DNA from: Siphonodentalium dalli
Taxonomy: Eukaryota > Mollusca > Scaphopoda > Gadilida > Siphonodentaliidae
Assembly: GCA_032622095.1 (NCBI GenBank)
Contig: CP136063.1
Span: 117,572,723 to 117,636,722, forward strand
Reading direction: 5' to 3'
Length of the DNA: 64,000 nt
Of this stretch, positions 47,249-62,200 are shown in pieces (position 1 is the stretch's first letter; each line of letters opens with the position of its first letter). The position numbers were made by a program, and so were the translations under genes. Below the pieces are notes generated by a model, which had not been told where the DNA came from, did not search any database, and saw only the letters and a program-made list of their open reading frames with translations.

Positions 47249-50200
47249 ATAAACTGCGATTCATTTCACTCATGATTGTTCCTATTATTATACTTCCATG
47301 GTGTAACCAAGGAAGTATATTGTTTTTCTACTGCGGCCGTTTTCTGTTTAATTGGAAATACTCAGAAACTAATGGGAGGAGGACCGCGAAATCTCTAGCG
47401 AATGAAGGCATCTAAGGTATACTAAAAATAATGGTATCCGGATGTTGGTCCAATATCTTTTGACAGAGTTATGGCCCTTTTTCGATTATTTTTCATTATT
47501 ATTATTATTATACTACAGTATTTTTCAACGCCCAAATCTCGGAATGTATTAGTACTAGAAAACTCAAGTTTGGTAAGTATGTTGGGGTAAATGAGTTCTA
47601 TGCCTTTGGCTCATAACGGATATTGTCCGCATTTACCCCGTGGAGTTATCTCCCTTTATATGAAAAAATGTCATTTTATTATCTCGGAAATTATAAGGAG
47701 CAGAGCATCGAAAATTGGACTGTATGCACATCTCGATATGCCCTACTGCCCACGGGCATCAGAACTTGTGTCCGCGCTTTCCCTGAGGAGTTACCGCCCA
47801 TAGTTGGCAAACCTCTATTTGATTGTACTCTGTTGTCCTCTTGTATCATTCCAGATAACTGCATGTGGTTTTCATAGTCGTGTTGACCGTTGTCAGTTTA
47901 GTCAGAGAAGGAAAATTTGACAGGGTCGGACATATATTTTGACACTGGGGTGGGGGGGCAAATTTTTTGAAAAATAAAATTTTGATTGACATTCATATAT
48001 TTAAGTTTATGTATTTCCCGAACGAAAACAAACTCATACCGGAAAGGATTTTTGAAATCCGAGAAGAAATGCAAGAGTTACGGGCCCTCAAAGTTTGCAA
48101 TTTGGGCCCATGTGCTTGATAACACATCTCCTCCGAAGATATCGAACATAGGATGTCGTCTGATACGTCAATGTGTGCGGACTGAAGAGGGCACGCGGTG
48201 GGCTAAATTTTGCCAGTGTCGGTTCATTATTGTGGGTCTGGGGAGGGGTGGTCCGTGGTACCAATTTTTAATTCTTCTCGGAATCAGATGAAACTTGGAA
48301 TCTAACATCTGCAACATCAGCCGATCTAGAAAGTGAAAAAATTTCGAAAATCCATCAAAAACTGAAAGAATTGCGGACCCTCAAACTTTGCAATTTTGGG
48401 CCCGTGTGCTTGATAACACATCTCCTCCGAAGATATCGAACATAGGATGTCATCTGATACGAAAATGCGTACGGACTGAAGACGGCACGCGGTGGGCCAA
48501 ATTTTTCCAGTGTCGGTTCAGTATTGTGGGTCTGGGGAGGGGTGGTCCGTGGTACCAATTTTTAATTCTTCTCGGAATCGGATTAAACTTGGAATATAAC
48601 ATTTGCAACATCAGCCGATCTGGAAGCTGAAAACAGATCGTAAATCCGTTGAAAAATGGCGGAGATTTTGGCCGTCCAAGTTTTAATTTGGGCCCATATG
48701 CTTTCCAATAATCAAAGTGTTATCCGTCTCCAAATCAGATGAAATTTATACTATGCAATCTATGTTAGCAGCAAATCACAAAAATGGAAACAATTTTAAA
48801 ATCTGTTGGAAACTAACGGAGTTACGGGGCCTCAAACTTAGCATTTTGTGCCAGGGGTTGATGTTTTCCCAATCCCGTCACCCAATTTCGAGGCAGGGGT
48901 GGGGTCACGTCCAAACACTTGAGATCAACCTACATATGTTAGGACAACATATAATCACCATACTTTATATTTTACGTCCATAAACTGCGATTCATTTCAC
49001 TCATGATTGTTCCTATTATTATACTTCCATGGTGTAACCAAGGAAGTATATTGTTTTTCTACTGCGGCCGTTTTCTGTTTAATTGGAAATACTCAGAAAC
49101 TAATGGGAGGAGGACCGCGAAATCTCTAGCGAATGAAGGCATCTAAGGTATACTAAAAATAATGGTATCCGGATGTTGGTCCAATATCTTTTGACAGAGT
49201 TATGGCCCTTTTTCGATTATTTTTCATTATTATTATTATTATACTACAGTATTTTTCAACGCCCAAATCTCGGAATGTATTAGTACTAGAAAACTCAAGT
49301 TTGGTAAGTATGTTGGGGTAAATGAGTTCTATGCCTTTGGCTCATAACGGATATTGTCCGCATTTACCCCGTGGAGTTATCTCCCTTTATATGAAAAAAT
49401 GTCATTTTATTATCTCGGAAATTATAAGGAGCAGAGCATCGAAAATTGGACTGTATGCACATCTCGATATGCCCTACTGCCCACGGGCATCAGAACTTGT
49501 GTCCGCGCTTTCCCTGAGGAGTTACCGCCCATAGTTGGCAAACCTCTATTTGATTGTACTCTGTTGTCCTCTTATATCATTCCAGATAACTGCATGTGGT
49601 TTTCATAGTCGTGTTGACCGTTGTCAGTTTAGTCAGAGAAGGAAAATTTGACAGGGTCGGACATATATTTTGACACTGGGGTGGGGGGGGGCAATTTTTT
49701 TGTAAAATAAAATTTTGATTGACATTCATATATTTAAGTTTATGTATTTCCCGAACGAAAACAAACTCATACCGGAAAGGATTTTTGAAATCCGAGAAGA
49801 AATGCAAGAGTTACGGGCCCTCAAAGTTTGCAATTTGGGCCCATGTGCTTGATAACACATCTCCTCCGAAGATATCGAACATAGGATGTCGTCTGATACG
49901 TCAATGTGTGCGGACTGAAGAGGGCACGCGGTGGGCTAAATTTTGCCAGTGTCGGTTCATTATTGTGGGTCTGGGGAGGGGTGGTCCGTGGTACCAATTT
50001 TTAATTCTTCTCGGAATCAGATGAAACTTGGAATCTAACATCTGCAACATCAGCCGATCTAGAAAGTGAAAAATTTTCGAAAATCCATCAAAAACTGAAA
50101 GAATTGCGGACCCTCAAACTTTGCAATTTTGGGCCCGTGTGCTTGATAACACATCTCCTCCGAAGATATCGAACATAGGATGTCATCTGATACGAAAATG

Positions 50201-53200
50201 CGTACGGACTGAAGACGGCACGCGGTGGGCCAAATTTTTCCAGTGTCGGTTCAGTATTGTGGGTCTGGGGAGGGGTGGTCCGTGGTACCAATTTTTAATT
50301 CTTCTCGGAATCGGATTAAACTTGGAATATAACATTTGCAACATCAGCCGATCTGGAAGCTGAAAACAGATCGTAAATCCGTTGAAAAATGGCGGAGATT
50401 TTGGCCGTCCAAGTTTTAATTTGGGCCCATATGCTTTCCAATAATCAAAGTGTTATCCGTCTCCAAATCAGATGAAATTTATACTATGCAATCTATGTTA
50501 GCAGCAAATCACAAAAATGGAAACAATTTTAAAATCTGTTGGAAACTAACGGAGTTACGGGGCCTCAAACTTAGCATTTTGTGCCAGGGGTTGATGTTTT
50601 CCCAATCCCGTCACCCAATTTCGAGGCAGGGGTGGGGTCACGTCCAAACACTTGAGATCAACCTACATATGTTAGGACAACATATAATCACCATACTTTA
50701 TATTTTACGTCCATAAACTGCGATTCATTTCACTCATGATTGTTCCTATTATTATACTTCCATGGTGTAACCAAGGAAGTATATTGTTTTTCTACTGCGG
50801 CCGTTTTCTGTTTAATTGGAAATACTCAGAAACTAATGGGAGGAGGACCGCGAAATCTCTAGCGAATGAAGGCATCTAAGGTATACTAAAAATAATGGTA
50901 TCCGGATGTTGGTCCAATATCTTTTGACAGAGTTATGGCCCTTTTTCGATTATTTTTCATTATTATTATTATTATACTACAGTATTTTTCAACGCCCAAA
51001 TCTCGGAATGTATTAGTACTAGAAAACTCAAGTTTGGTAAGTATGTTGGGGTAAATGAGTTCTATGCCTTTGGCTCATAACGGATATTGTCCGCATTTAC
51101 CCCGTGGAGTTATCTCCCTTTATATGAAAAAATGTCATTTTATTATCTCGGAAATTATAAGGAGCAGAGCATCGAAAATTGGACTGTATGCACATCTCGA
51201 TATGCCCTACTGCCCACGGGCATCAGAACTTGTGTCCGCGCTTTCCCTGAGGAGTTACCGCCCATAGTTGGCAAACCTCTATTTGATTGTACTCTGTTGT
51301 CCTCTTGTATCATTCCAGATAACTGCATGTGGTTTTCATAGTCGTGTTGACCGTTGTCAGTTTAGTCAGAGAAGGAAAATTTGACAGGGTCGGCCATATA
51401 TTTTGACACTGGGGTGGGGGGGCAAATTTTTTGAAAAATAAAATTTTGATTGACATTCATATATTTAAGTTTATGTATTTCCCGAACGAAAACAAACTCA
51501 TACCGGAAAGGATTTTTGAAATCCGAGAAGAAATGCAAGAGTTACGGGCCCTCAAAGTTTGCAATTTGGGCCCATGTGCTTGATAACACATCTCCTCCGA
51601 AGATATCGAACATAGGATGTCGTCTGATACGTCAATGTGTGCGGACTGAAGAGGGCACGCGGTGGGCTAAATTTTGCCAGTGTCGGTTCATTATTGTGGG
51701 TCTGGGGAGGGGTGGTCCGTGGTACCAATTTTTAATTCTTCTCGGAATCAGATGAAACTTGGAATCTAACATCTGCAACATCAGCCGATCTAGAAAGTGA
51801 AAAAATTTCGAAAATCCATCAAAAACTGAAAGAATTGCGGACCCTCAAACTTTGCAATTTTGGGCCCGTGTGCTTCATAACACATCTCCTCCGAAGATAT
51901 CGAACATAGGATGTCATCTGATACGAAAATGCGTACGGACTGAAGACGGCACGCGGTGGGCCAAATTTTTCCAGTGTCGGTTCAGTATTGTGGGTCTGGG
52001 GAGGGGTGGTCCGTGGTACCAATTTTTAATTCTTCTCGGAATCGGATTAAACTTGGAATATAACATTTGCAACATCAGCCGATCTGGAAGCTGAAAACAG
52101 ATCGTAAATCCGTTGAAAAATGGCGGAGATTTTGGCCGTCCAAGTTTTAATTTGGGCCCATATGCTTTCCAATAATCAAAGTGTTATCCGTCTCCAAATC
52201 AGATGAAATTTATACTATGCAATCTATGTTAGCAGCAAATCACAAAAATGGAAACAATTTTAAAATCTGTTGGAAACTAACGGAGTTACGGGGCCTCAAA
52301 CTTAGCATTTTGTGCCAGGGGTTGATGTTTTCCCAATCCCGTCACCCAATTTCGAGGCAGGGGTGGGGTCACGTCCAAACACTTGAGATCAACCTACATA
52401 TGTTAGGACAACATATAATCACCATACTTTATATTTTACGTCCATAAACTGCGATTCATTTCACTCATGATTGTTCCTATTATTATACTTCCATGGTGTA
52501 ACCAAGGAAGTATATTGTTTTTCTACTGCGGCCGTTTTCTGTTTAATTGGAAATACTCAGAAACTAATGGGAGGAGGACCGCGAAATCTCTAGCGAATGA
52601 AGGCATCTAAGGTATACTAAAAATAATGGTATCCGGATGTTGGTCCAATATCTTTTGACAGAGTTATGGCCCTTTTTCGATTATTTTTCATTATTATTAT
52701 TATTATACTACAGTATTTTTCAACGCCCAAATCTCGGAATGTATTAGTACTAGAAAACTCAAGTTTGGTAAGTATGTTGGGGTAAATGAGTTCTATGCCT
52801 TTGGCTCATAACGGATATTGTCCGCATTTACCCCGTGGAGTTATCTCCCTTTATATGAAAAAATGTCATTTTATTATCTCGGAAATTATAAGGAGCAGAG
52901 CATCGAAAATTGGACTGTATGCACATCTCGATATGCCCTACTGCCCACGGGCATCAGAACTTGTGTCCGCGCTTTCCCTGAGGAGTTACCGCCCATAGTT
53001 GGCAAACCTCTATTTGATTGTACTCTGTTGTCCTCTTATATCATTCCAGATAACTGCATGTGGTTTTCATAGTCGTGTTGACCGTTGTCAGTTTAGTCAG
53101 AGAAGGAAAATTTGACAGGGTCGGACATATATTTTGACACTGGGGTGGGGGGGGGCAAATTTTTTGAAAAATAAAATTTTGATTGACATTCATATATTTA

Positions 53201-56200
53201 AGTTTATGTATTTCCCGAACGAAAACAAACTCATACCGGAAAGGATTTTTGAAATCCGAGAAGAAATGCAAGAGTTACGGGCCCTCAAAGTTTGCAATTT
53301 GGGCCCATGTGCTTGATAACACATCTCCTCCGAAGATATCGAACATAGGATGTCGTCTGATACGTCAATGTGTGCGGACTGAAGAGGGCACGCGGTGGGC
53401 TAAATTTTGCCAGTGTCGGTTCATTATTGTGGGTCTGGGGAGGGGTGGTCCGTGGTACCAATTTTTAATTCTTCTCGGAATCAGATGAAACTTGGAATCT
53501 AACATCTGCAACATCAGCCGATCTAGAAAGTGAAAAAAATTCGAAAATCCATCAAAAACTGAAAGAATTGCGGACCCTCAAACTTTGCAATTTTGGGCCC
53601 GTGTGCTTGATAACACATCTCCTCCGAAGATATCGAACATAGGATGTCATCTGATACGAAAATGCGTACGGACTGAAGACGGCACGCGGTGGGCCAAATT
53701 TTTCCAGTGTCGGTTCAGTATTGTGGGTCTGGGGAGGGGTGGTCCGTCGTACCAATTTTTAATTCTTCTCGGAATCGGATTAAACTTGGAATATAACATT
53801 TGCAACATCAGCCGATCTGGAAGCTGAAAACAGATCGTAAATCCGTTGAAAAATGGCGGAGATTTTGGCCGTCCAAGTTTTAATTTGGGCCCATATGCTT
53901 TCCAATAATCAAAGTGTTATCCGTCTCCAAATCAGATGAAATTTATACTATGCAATCTATGTTAGCAGCAAATCACAAAAATGGAAACAATTTTAAAATC
54001 TGTTGGAAACTAACGGAGTTACGGGGCCTCAAACTTAGCATTTTGTGCCAGGGGTTGATGTTTTCCCAATCCCGTCACCCAATTTCGAGGCAGGGGTGGG
54101 GTCACGTCCAAACACTTGAGATCAACCTACATATGTTAGGACAACATATAATCACCATACTTTATATTTTACGTCCATAAACTGCGATTCATTTCACTCA
54201 TGATTGTTCCTATTATTATACTTCCATGGTGTAACCAAGGAAGTATATTGTTTTTCTACTGCGGCCGTTTTCTGTTTAATTGGAAATACTCAGAAACTAA
54301 TGGGAGGAGGACCGCGAAATCTCTAGCGAATGAAGGCATCTAAGGTATACTAAAAATAATGGTATCCGGATGTTGGTCCAATATCTTTTGACAGAGTTAT
54401 GGCCCTTTTTCGATTATTTTTCATTATTATTATTATTATACTACAGTATTTTTCAACGCCCAAATCTCGGAATGTATTAGTACTAGAAAACTCAAGTTTG
54501 GTAAGTATGTTGGGGTAAATGAGTTCTATGCCTTTGGATCATAACGGATATTGTCCGCATTTACCCCGTGGAGTTATCTCCCTTTATATGAAAAAATGTC
54601 ATTTTATTATCTCGGAAATTATAAGGAGCAGAGCATCGAAAATTGGACTGTATGCACATCTCGATATGCCCTACTGCCCACGGGCATCAGAACTTGTGTC
54701 CGCGCTTTCCCTGAGGAGTTACCGCCCATAGTTGGCAAACCTCTATTTGATTGTACTCTGTTGTCCTCTTGTATCATTCCAGATAACTGCATGTGGTTTT
54801 CATAGTCGTGTTGACCGTGTCAGTTTAGTCAGAGAAGGAAAATTTGACAGGGTCGGACATATATTTTGACACTGGGGTGGGGGGGGGGCAAATTTTTTGA
54901 AAAATAAAATTTTGATTGACATTCATATATTTAAGTTTATGTATTTCCCGAACGAAAACAAACTCATACCGGAAAGGATTTTTGAAATCCGAGAAGAAAT
55001 GCAAGAGTTACGGGCCCTCAAAGTTTGCAATTTGGGCCCATGTGCTTGATAACACATCTCCTCCGAAGATATCGAACATAGGATGTCGTCTGATACGTCA
55101 ATGTGTGCGGACTGAAGAGGGCACGCGGTGGGCTAAATTTTGCCAGTGTCGGTTCATTATTGTGGGTCTGGGGAGGGGTGGTCCGTGGTACCAATTTTTA
55201 ATTCTTCTCGGAATCAGATGAAACTTGGAATCTAACATCTGCAACATCAGCCGATCTAGAAAGTGAAAAAATTTCGAAAATCCATCAAAAACTGAAAGAA
55301 TTGCGGACCCTCAAACTTTGCAATTTTGGGCCCGTGTGCTTCATAACACATCTCCTCCGAAGATATCGAACATAGGATGTCATCTGATACGAAAATGCGT
55401 ACGGACTGAAGACGGCACGCGGTGGGCCAAATTTTTCCAGTGTCGGTTCAGTATTGTGGGTCTGGGGAGGGGTGGTCCGTGGTACCAATTTTTAATTCTT
55501 CTCGGAATCGGATTAAACTTGGAATATAACATTTGCAACATCAGCCGATCTGGAAGCTGAAAACAGATCGTAAATCCGTTGAAAAATGGCGGAGATTTTG
55601 GCCGTCCAAGTTTTAATTTGGGCCCATATGCTTTCCAATAATCAAAGTGTTATCCGTCTCCAAATCAGATGAAATTTATACTATGCAATCTATGTTAGCA
55701 GCAAATCACAAAAATGGAAACAATTTTAAAATCTGTTGGAAACTAACGGAGTTATGGGGCCTCAAACTTAGCATTTTGTGCCAGGGGTTGATGTTTTCCC
55801 AATCCCGTCACCCAATTTCGAGGCAGGGGTGGGGTCACGTCCAAACACTTGAGATCAACCTACATATGTTAGGACAACATATAATCACCATACTTTATAT
55901 TTTACGTCCATAAACTGCGATTCATTTCACTCATGATTGTTCCTATTATTATACTTCCATGGTGTAACCAAGGAAGTATATTGTTTTTCTACTGCGGCCG
56001 TTTTCTGTTTAATTGGAAATACTCAGAAACTAATGGGAGGAGGACCGCGAAATCTCTAGCGAATGAAGGCATCTAAGGTATACTAAAAATAATGGTATCC
56101 GGATGTTGGTCCAATATCTTTTGACAGAGTTATGGCCCTTTTTCGATTATTTTTCATTATTATTATTATTATACTACAGTATTTTTCAACGCCCAAATCT

Positions 56201-59200
56201 CGGAATGTATTAGTACTAGAAAACTCAAGTTTGGTAAGTATGTTGGGGTAAATGAGTTCTATGCCTTTGGCTCATAACGGATATTGTCCGCATTTACCCC
56301 GTGGAGTTATCTCCCTTTATATGAAAAAATGTCATTTTATTATCTCGGAAATTATAAGGAGCAGAGCATCGAAAATTGGACTGTATGCACATCTCGATAT
56401 GCCCTACTGCCCACGGGCATCAGAACTTGTGTCCGCGCTTTCCCTGAGGAGTTACCGCCCATAGTTGGCAAACCTCTATTTGATTGTACTCTGTTGTCCT
56501 CTTGTATCATTCCAGATAACTGCATGTGGTTTTCATAGTCGTGTTGACCGTTGTCAGTTTAGTCAGAGAAGGAAAATTTGACAGGGTCGGACATATATTT
56601 TGACACTGGGGTGGGGGGGCAAATTTTTTGAAAGATAAAATTTTGATTGACATTCATATATTTAAGTTTATGTATTTCCCGAACGAAAACAAACTCATAC
56701 CGGAAAGGATTTTTGAAATCCGAGAAGAAATGCAAGAGTTACGGGCCCTCAAAGTTTGCAATTTGGGCCCATGTGCTTGATAACACATCTCCTCCGAAGA
56801 TATCGAACATAGGATGTCGTCTGATACGTCAATGTGTGCGGACTGAAGAGGGCACGCGGTGGGCTAAATTTTGCCAGTGTCGGTTCATTATTGTGGGTCT
56901 GGGGAGGGGTGGTCCGTGGTACCAATTTTTAATTCTTCTCGGAATCAGATGAAACTTGGAATCTAACATCTGCAACATCAGCCGATCTAGAAAGTGAAAA
57001 AATTTCGAAAATCCATCAAAAACTGAAAGAATTGCGGACCCTCAAACTTTGCAATTTTGGGCCCGTGTGCTTGATAACACATCTCCTCCGAAGATATCGA
57101 ACATAGGATGTCATCTGATACGAAAATGCGTACGGACTGAAGACGGCACGCGGTGGGCCAAATTTTTCCAGTGTCGGTTCAGTATTGTGGGTCTGGGGAG
57201 GGGTGGTCCGTGGTACCAATTTTTAATTCTTCTCGGAATCGGATTAAACTTGGAATATAACATTTGCAACATCAGCCGATCTGGAAGCTGAAAACAGATC
57301 GTAAATCCGTTGAAAAATGGCGGAGATTTTGGCCGTCCAAGTTTTAATTTGGGCCCATATGCTTTCCAATAATCAAAGTGTTATCCGTCTCCAAATCAGA
57401 TGAAATTTATACTATGCAATCTATGTTAGCAGCAAATCACAAAAATGGAAACAATTTTAAAATCTGTTGGAAACTAACGGAGTTACGGGGCCTCAAACTT
57501 AGCATTTTGTGCCAGGGGTTGATGTTTTCCCAATCCCGTCACCCAATTTCGAGGCAGGGGTGGGGTCACGTCCAAACACTTGAGATCAACCTACATATGT
57601 TAGGACAACATATAATCACCATACTTTATATTTTACGTCCATAAACTGCGATTCATTTCACTCATGATTGTTCCTATTATTATACTTCCATGGTGTAACC
57701 AAGGAAGTATATTGTTTTTCTACTGCGGCCGTTTTCTGTTTAATTGGAAATACTCAGAAACTAATGGGAGGAGGACCGCGAAATCTCTAGCGAATGAAGG
57801 CATCTAAGGTATACTAAAAATAATGGTATCCGGATGTTGGTCCAATATCTTTTGACAGAGTTATGGCCCTTTTTCGATTATTTTTCATTATTATTATTAT
57901 TATACTACAGTATTTTTCAACGCCCAAATCTCGGAATGTATTAGTACTAGAAAACTCAAGTTTGGTAAGTATGTTGGGGTAAATGAGTTCTATGCCTTTG
58001 GCTCATAACGGATATTGTCCGCATTTACCCCGTGGAGTTATCTCCCTTTATATGAAAAAATGTCATTTTATTATCTCGGAAATTATAAGGAGCAGAGCAT
58101 CGAAAATTGGACTGTATGCACATCTCGATATGCCCTACTGCCCACGGGCATCAGAACTTGTGTCCGCGCTTTCCCTGAGGAGTTACCGCCCATAGTTGGC
58201 AAACCTCTATTTGATTGTACTCTGTTGTCCTCTTGTATCATTCCAGATAACTGCATGTGGTTTTCATAGTCGTGTTGACCGTGTCAGTTTAGTCAGAGAA
58301 GGAAAATTTGACAGGGTCGGACATATATTTTGACACTGGGGTGGGGGGGCAAATTTTTTGAAAAATAAAATTTTGATTGACATTCATATATTTAAGTTTA
58401 TGTATTTCCCGAACGAAAACAAACTCATACCGGAAAGGATTTTTGAAATCCGAGAAGAAATGCAAGAGTTACGGGCCCTCAAAGTTTGCAATTTGGGCCC
58501 ATGTGCTTGATAACACATCTCCTCCGAAGATATCGAACATAGGATGTCGTCTGATACGTCAATGTGTGCGGACTGAAGAGGGCACGCGGTGGGCTAAATT
58601 TTGCCAGTGTCGGTTCATTATTGTGGGTCTGGGGAGGGGTGGTCCGTGGTACCAATTTTTAATTCTTCTCGGAATCAGATGAAACTTGGAATCTAACATC
58701 TGCAACATCAGCCGATCTAGAAAGTGAAAAAATTTCGAAAATCCATCAAAAACTGAAAGAATTGCGGACCCTCAAACTTTGCAATTTTGGGCCCGTGTGC
58801 TTGATAACACATCTCCTCCGAAGATATCGAACATAGGATGTCATCTGATACGAAAATGCGTACGGACTGAAGATGGCACGCGGTGGGCCAAATTTTTCCA
58901 GTGTCGGTTCAGTATTGTGGGTCTGGGGAGGGGTGGTCCGTGGTACCAATTTTTAATTCTTCTCGGAATCGGATTAAACTTGGAATATAACATTTGCAAC
59001 ATCAGCCGATCTGGAAGCTGAAAACAGATCGTAAATCCGTTGAAAAATGGCGGAGATTTTGGCCGTCCAAGTTTTAATTTGGGCCCATATGCTTTCCAAT
59101 AATCAAAGTGTTATCCGTCTCCAAATCAGATGAAATTTATACTATGCAATCTATGTTAGCAGCAAATCACAAAAATGGAAACAATTTTAAAATCTGTTGG

Positions 59201-62200
59201 AAACTAACGGAGTTACGGGGCCTCAAACTTAGCATTTTGTGCCAGGGGTTGATGTTTTCCCAATCCCGTCACCCAATTTCGAGGCAGGGGTGGGGTCACG
59301 TCCAAACACTTGAGATCAACCTACATATGTTAGGACAACATATAATCACCATACTTTATATTTTACGTCCATAAACTGCGATTCATTTCACTCATGATTG
59401 TTCCTATTATTATACTTCCATGGTGTAACCAAGGAAGTATATTGTTTTTCTACTGCGGCCGTTTTCTGTTTAATTGGAAATACTCAGAAACTAATGGGAG
59501 GAGGACCGCGAAATCTCTAGCGAATGAAGGCATCTAAGGTATACTAAAAATTATGGTATCCGGATGTTGGTCCAATATCTTTTGACAGAGTTATGGCCCT
59601 TTTTCGATTATTTTTCATTATTATTATTATTATACTACAGTATTTTTCAACGCCCAAATCTCGGAATGTATTAGTACTAGAAAACTCAAGTTTGGTAAGT
59701 ATGTTGGGGTAAATGAGTTCTATGCCTTTGGCTCATAACGGATATTGTCCGCATTTACCCCGTGGAGTTATCTCCCTTTATATGAAAAAATGTCATTTTA
59801 TTATCTCGGAAATTATAAGGAGCAGAGCATCGAAAATTGGACTGTATGCACATCTCGATATGCCCTACTGCCCACGGGCATCAGAACTTGTGTCCGCGCT
59901 TTCCCTGAGGAGTTACCGCCCATAGTTGGCAAACCTCTATTTGATTGTACTCTGTTGTCCTCTTGTATCATTCCAGATAACTGCATGTGGTTTTCATAGT
60001 CGTGTTGACCGTTGTCAGTTTAGTCAGAGAAGGAAAATTTGACAGGGTCGGACATATATTTTGACACTGGGGTGGGGGGGGCAAATTTTTTGAAAAATAA
60101 AATTTTGATTGACATTCATATATTTAAGTTTATGTATTTCCCGAACGAAAACAAACTCATACCGGAAAGGATTTTTGAAATCCGAGAAGAAATGCAAGAA
60201 TTGCGGACCCTCAAACTTTGCAATTTTGGGCCCGTGTGCTTGATAACACATCTCCTCCGAAGATATCGAACATAGGATGTCATCTGATACGAAAATGCGT
60301 ACGGACTGAAGACGGCACGCGGTGGGCCAAATTTTTCCAGTGTCGGTTCAGTATTGTGGGTCTGGGGAGGGGTGGTCCGTGGTACCAATTTTTAATTCTT
60401 CTCGGAATCGGATTAAACTTGGAATATAACATTTGCAACATCAGCCGATCTGGAAGCTGAAAACAGATCGTAAATCCGTTGAAAAATGGCGGAGATTTTG
60501 GCCGTCCAAGTTTTAATTTGGGCCCATATGCTTTCCAATAATCAAAGTGTTATCCGTCTCCAAATCAGATGAAATTTATACTATGCAATCTATGTTAGCA
60601 GCAAATCACAAAAATGGAAACAATTTTAAAATCTGTTGGAAACTAACGGAGTTACGGGGCCTCAAACTTAGCATTTTGTGCCAGGGGTTGATGTTTTCCC
60701 AATCCCGTCACCCAATTTCGAGGCAGGGGTGGGGTCACGTCCAAACACTTGAGATCAACCTACATATGTTAGGACAACATATAATCACCATACTTTATAT
60801 TTTACGTCCATAAACTGCGATTCATTTCACTCATGATTGTTCCTATTATTATACTTCCATGGTGTAACCAAGGAAGTATATTGTTTTTCTACTGCGGCCG
60901 TTTTCTGTTTAATTGGAAATACTCAGAAACTAATGGGAGGAGGACCGCGAAATCTCTAGCGAATGAAGGCATCTAAGGTATACTAAAAATTATGGTATCC
61001 GGATGTTGGTCCAATATCTTTTGACAGAGTTATGGCCCTTTTTCGATTATTTTTCATTATTATTATTATTATACTACAGTATTTTTCAACGCCCAAATCT
61101 CGGAATGTATTAGTACTAGAAAACTCAAGTTTGGTAAGTATGTTGGGGTAAATGAGTTCTATGCCTTTGGCTCATAACGGATATTGTCCGCATTTACCCC
61201 GTGGAGTTATCTCCCTTTATATGAAAAAATGTCATTTTATTATCTCGGAAATTATAAGGAGCAGAGCATCGAAAATTGGACTGTATGCACATCTCGATAT
61301 GCCCTACTGCCCACGGGCATCAGAACTTGTGTCCGCGCTTTCCCTGAGGAGTTACCGCCCATAGTTGGCAAACCTCTATTTGATTGTACTCTGTTGTCCT
61401 CTTGTATCATTCCAGATAACTGCATGTGGTTTTCATAGTCGTGTTGACCGTTGTCAGTTTAGTCAGAGAAGGAAAATTTGACAGGGTCGGACATATATTT
61501 TGACACTGGGGTGGGGGGGGCAAATTTTTTGAAAAATAAAATTTTGATTGACATTCATATATTTAAGTTTATGTATTTCCCGAACGAAAACAAACTCATA
61601 CCGGAAAGGATTTTTGAAATCCGAGAAGAAATGCAAGAATTGCGGACCCTCAAACTTTGCAATTTTGGGCCCGTGTGCTTGATAACACATCTCCTCCGAA
61701 GATATCGAACATAGGATGTCATCTGATACGAAAATGCGTACGGACTGAAGACGGCACGCGGTGGGCCAAATTTTTCCAGTGTCGGTTCAGTATTGTGGGT
61801 CTGGGGAGGGGTGGTCCGTGGTACCAATTTTTAATTCTTCTCGGAATCGGATTAAACTTGGAATATAACATTTGCAACATCAGCCGATCTGGAAGCTGAA
61901 AACAGATCGTAAATCCGTTGAAAAATGGCGGAGATTTTGGCCGTCCAAGTTTTAATTTGGGCCCATATGCTTTCCAATAATCAAAGTGTTATCCGTCTCC
62001 AAATCAGATGAAATTTATACTATGCAATCTATGTTAGCAGCAAATCACAAAAATGGAAACAATTTTAAAATCTGTTGGAAACTAACGGAGTTACGGGGCC
62101 TCAAACTTAGCATTTTGTGCCAGGGGTTGATGTTTTCCCAATCCCGTCACCCAATTTCGAGGCAGGGGTGGGGTCACGTCCAAACACTTGAGATCAACCT

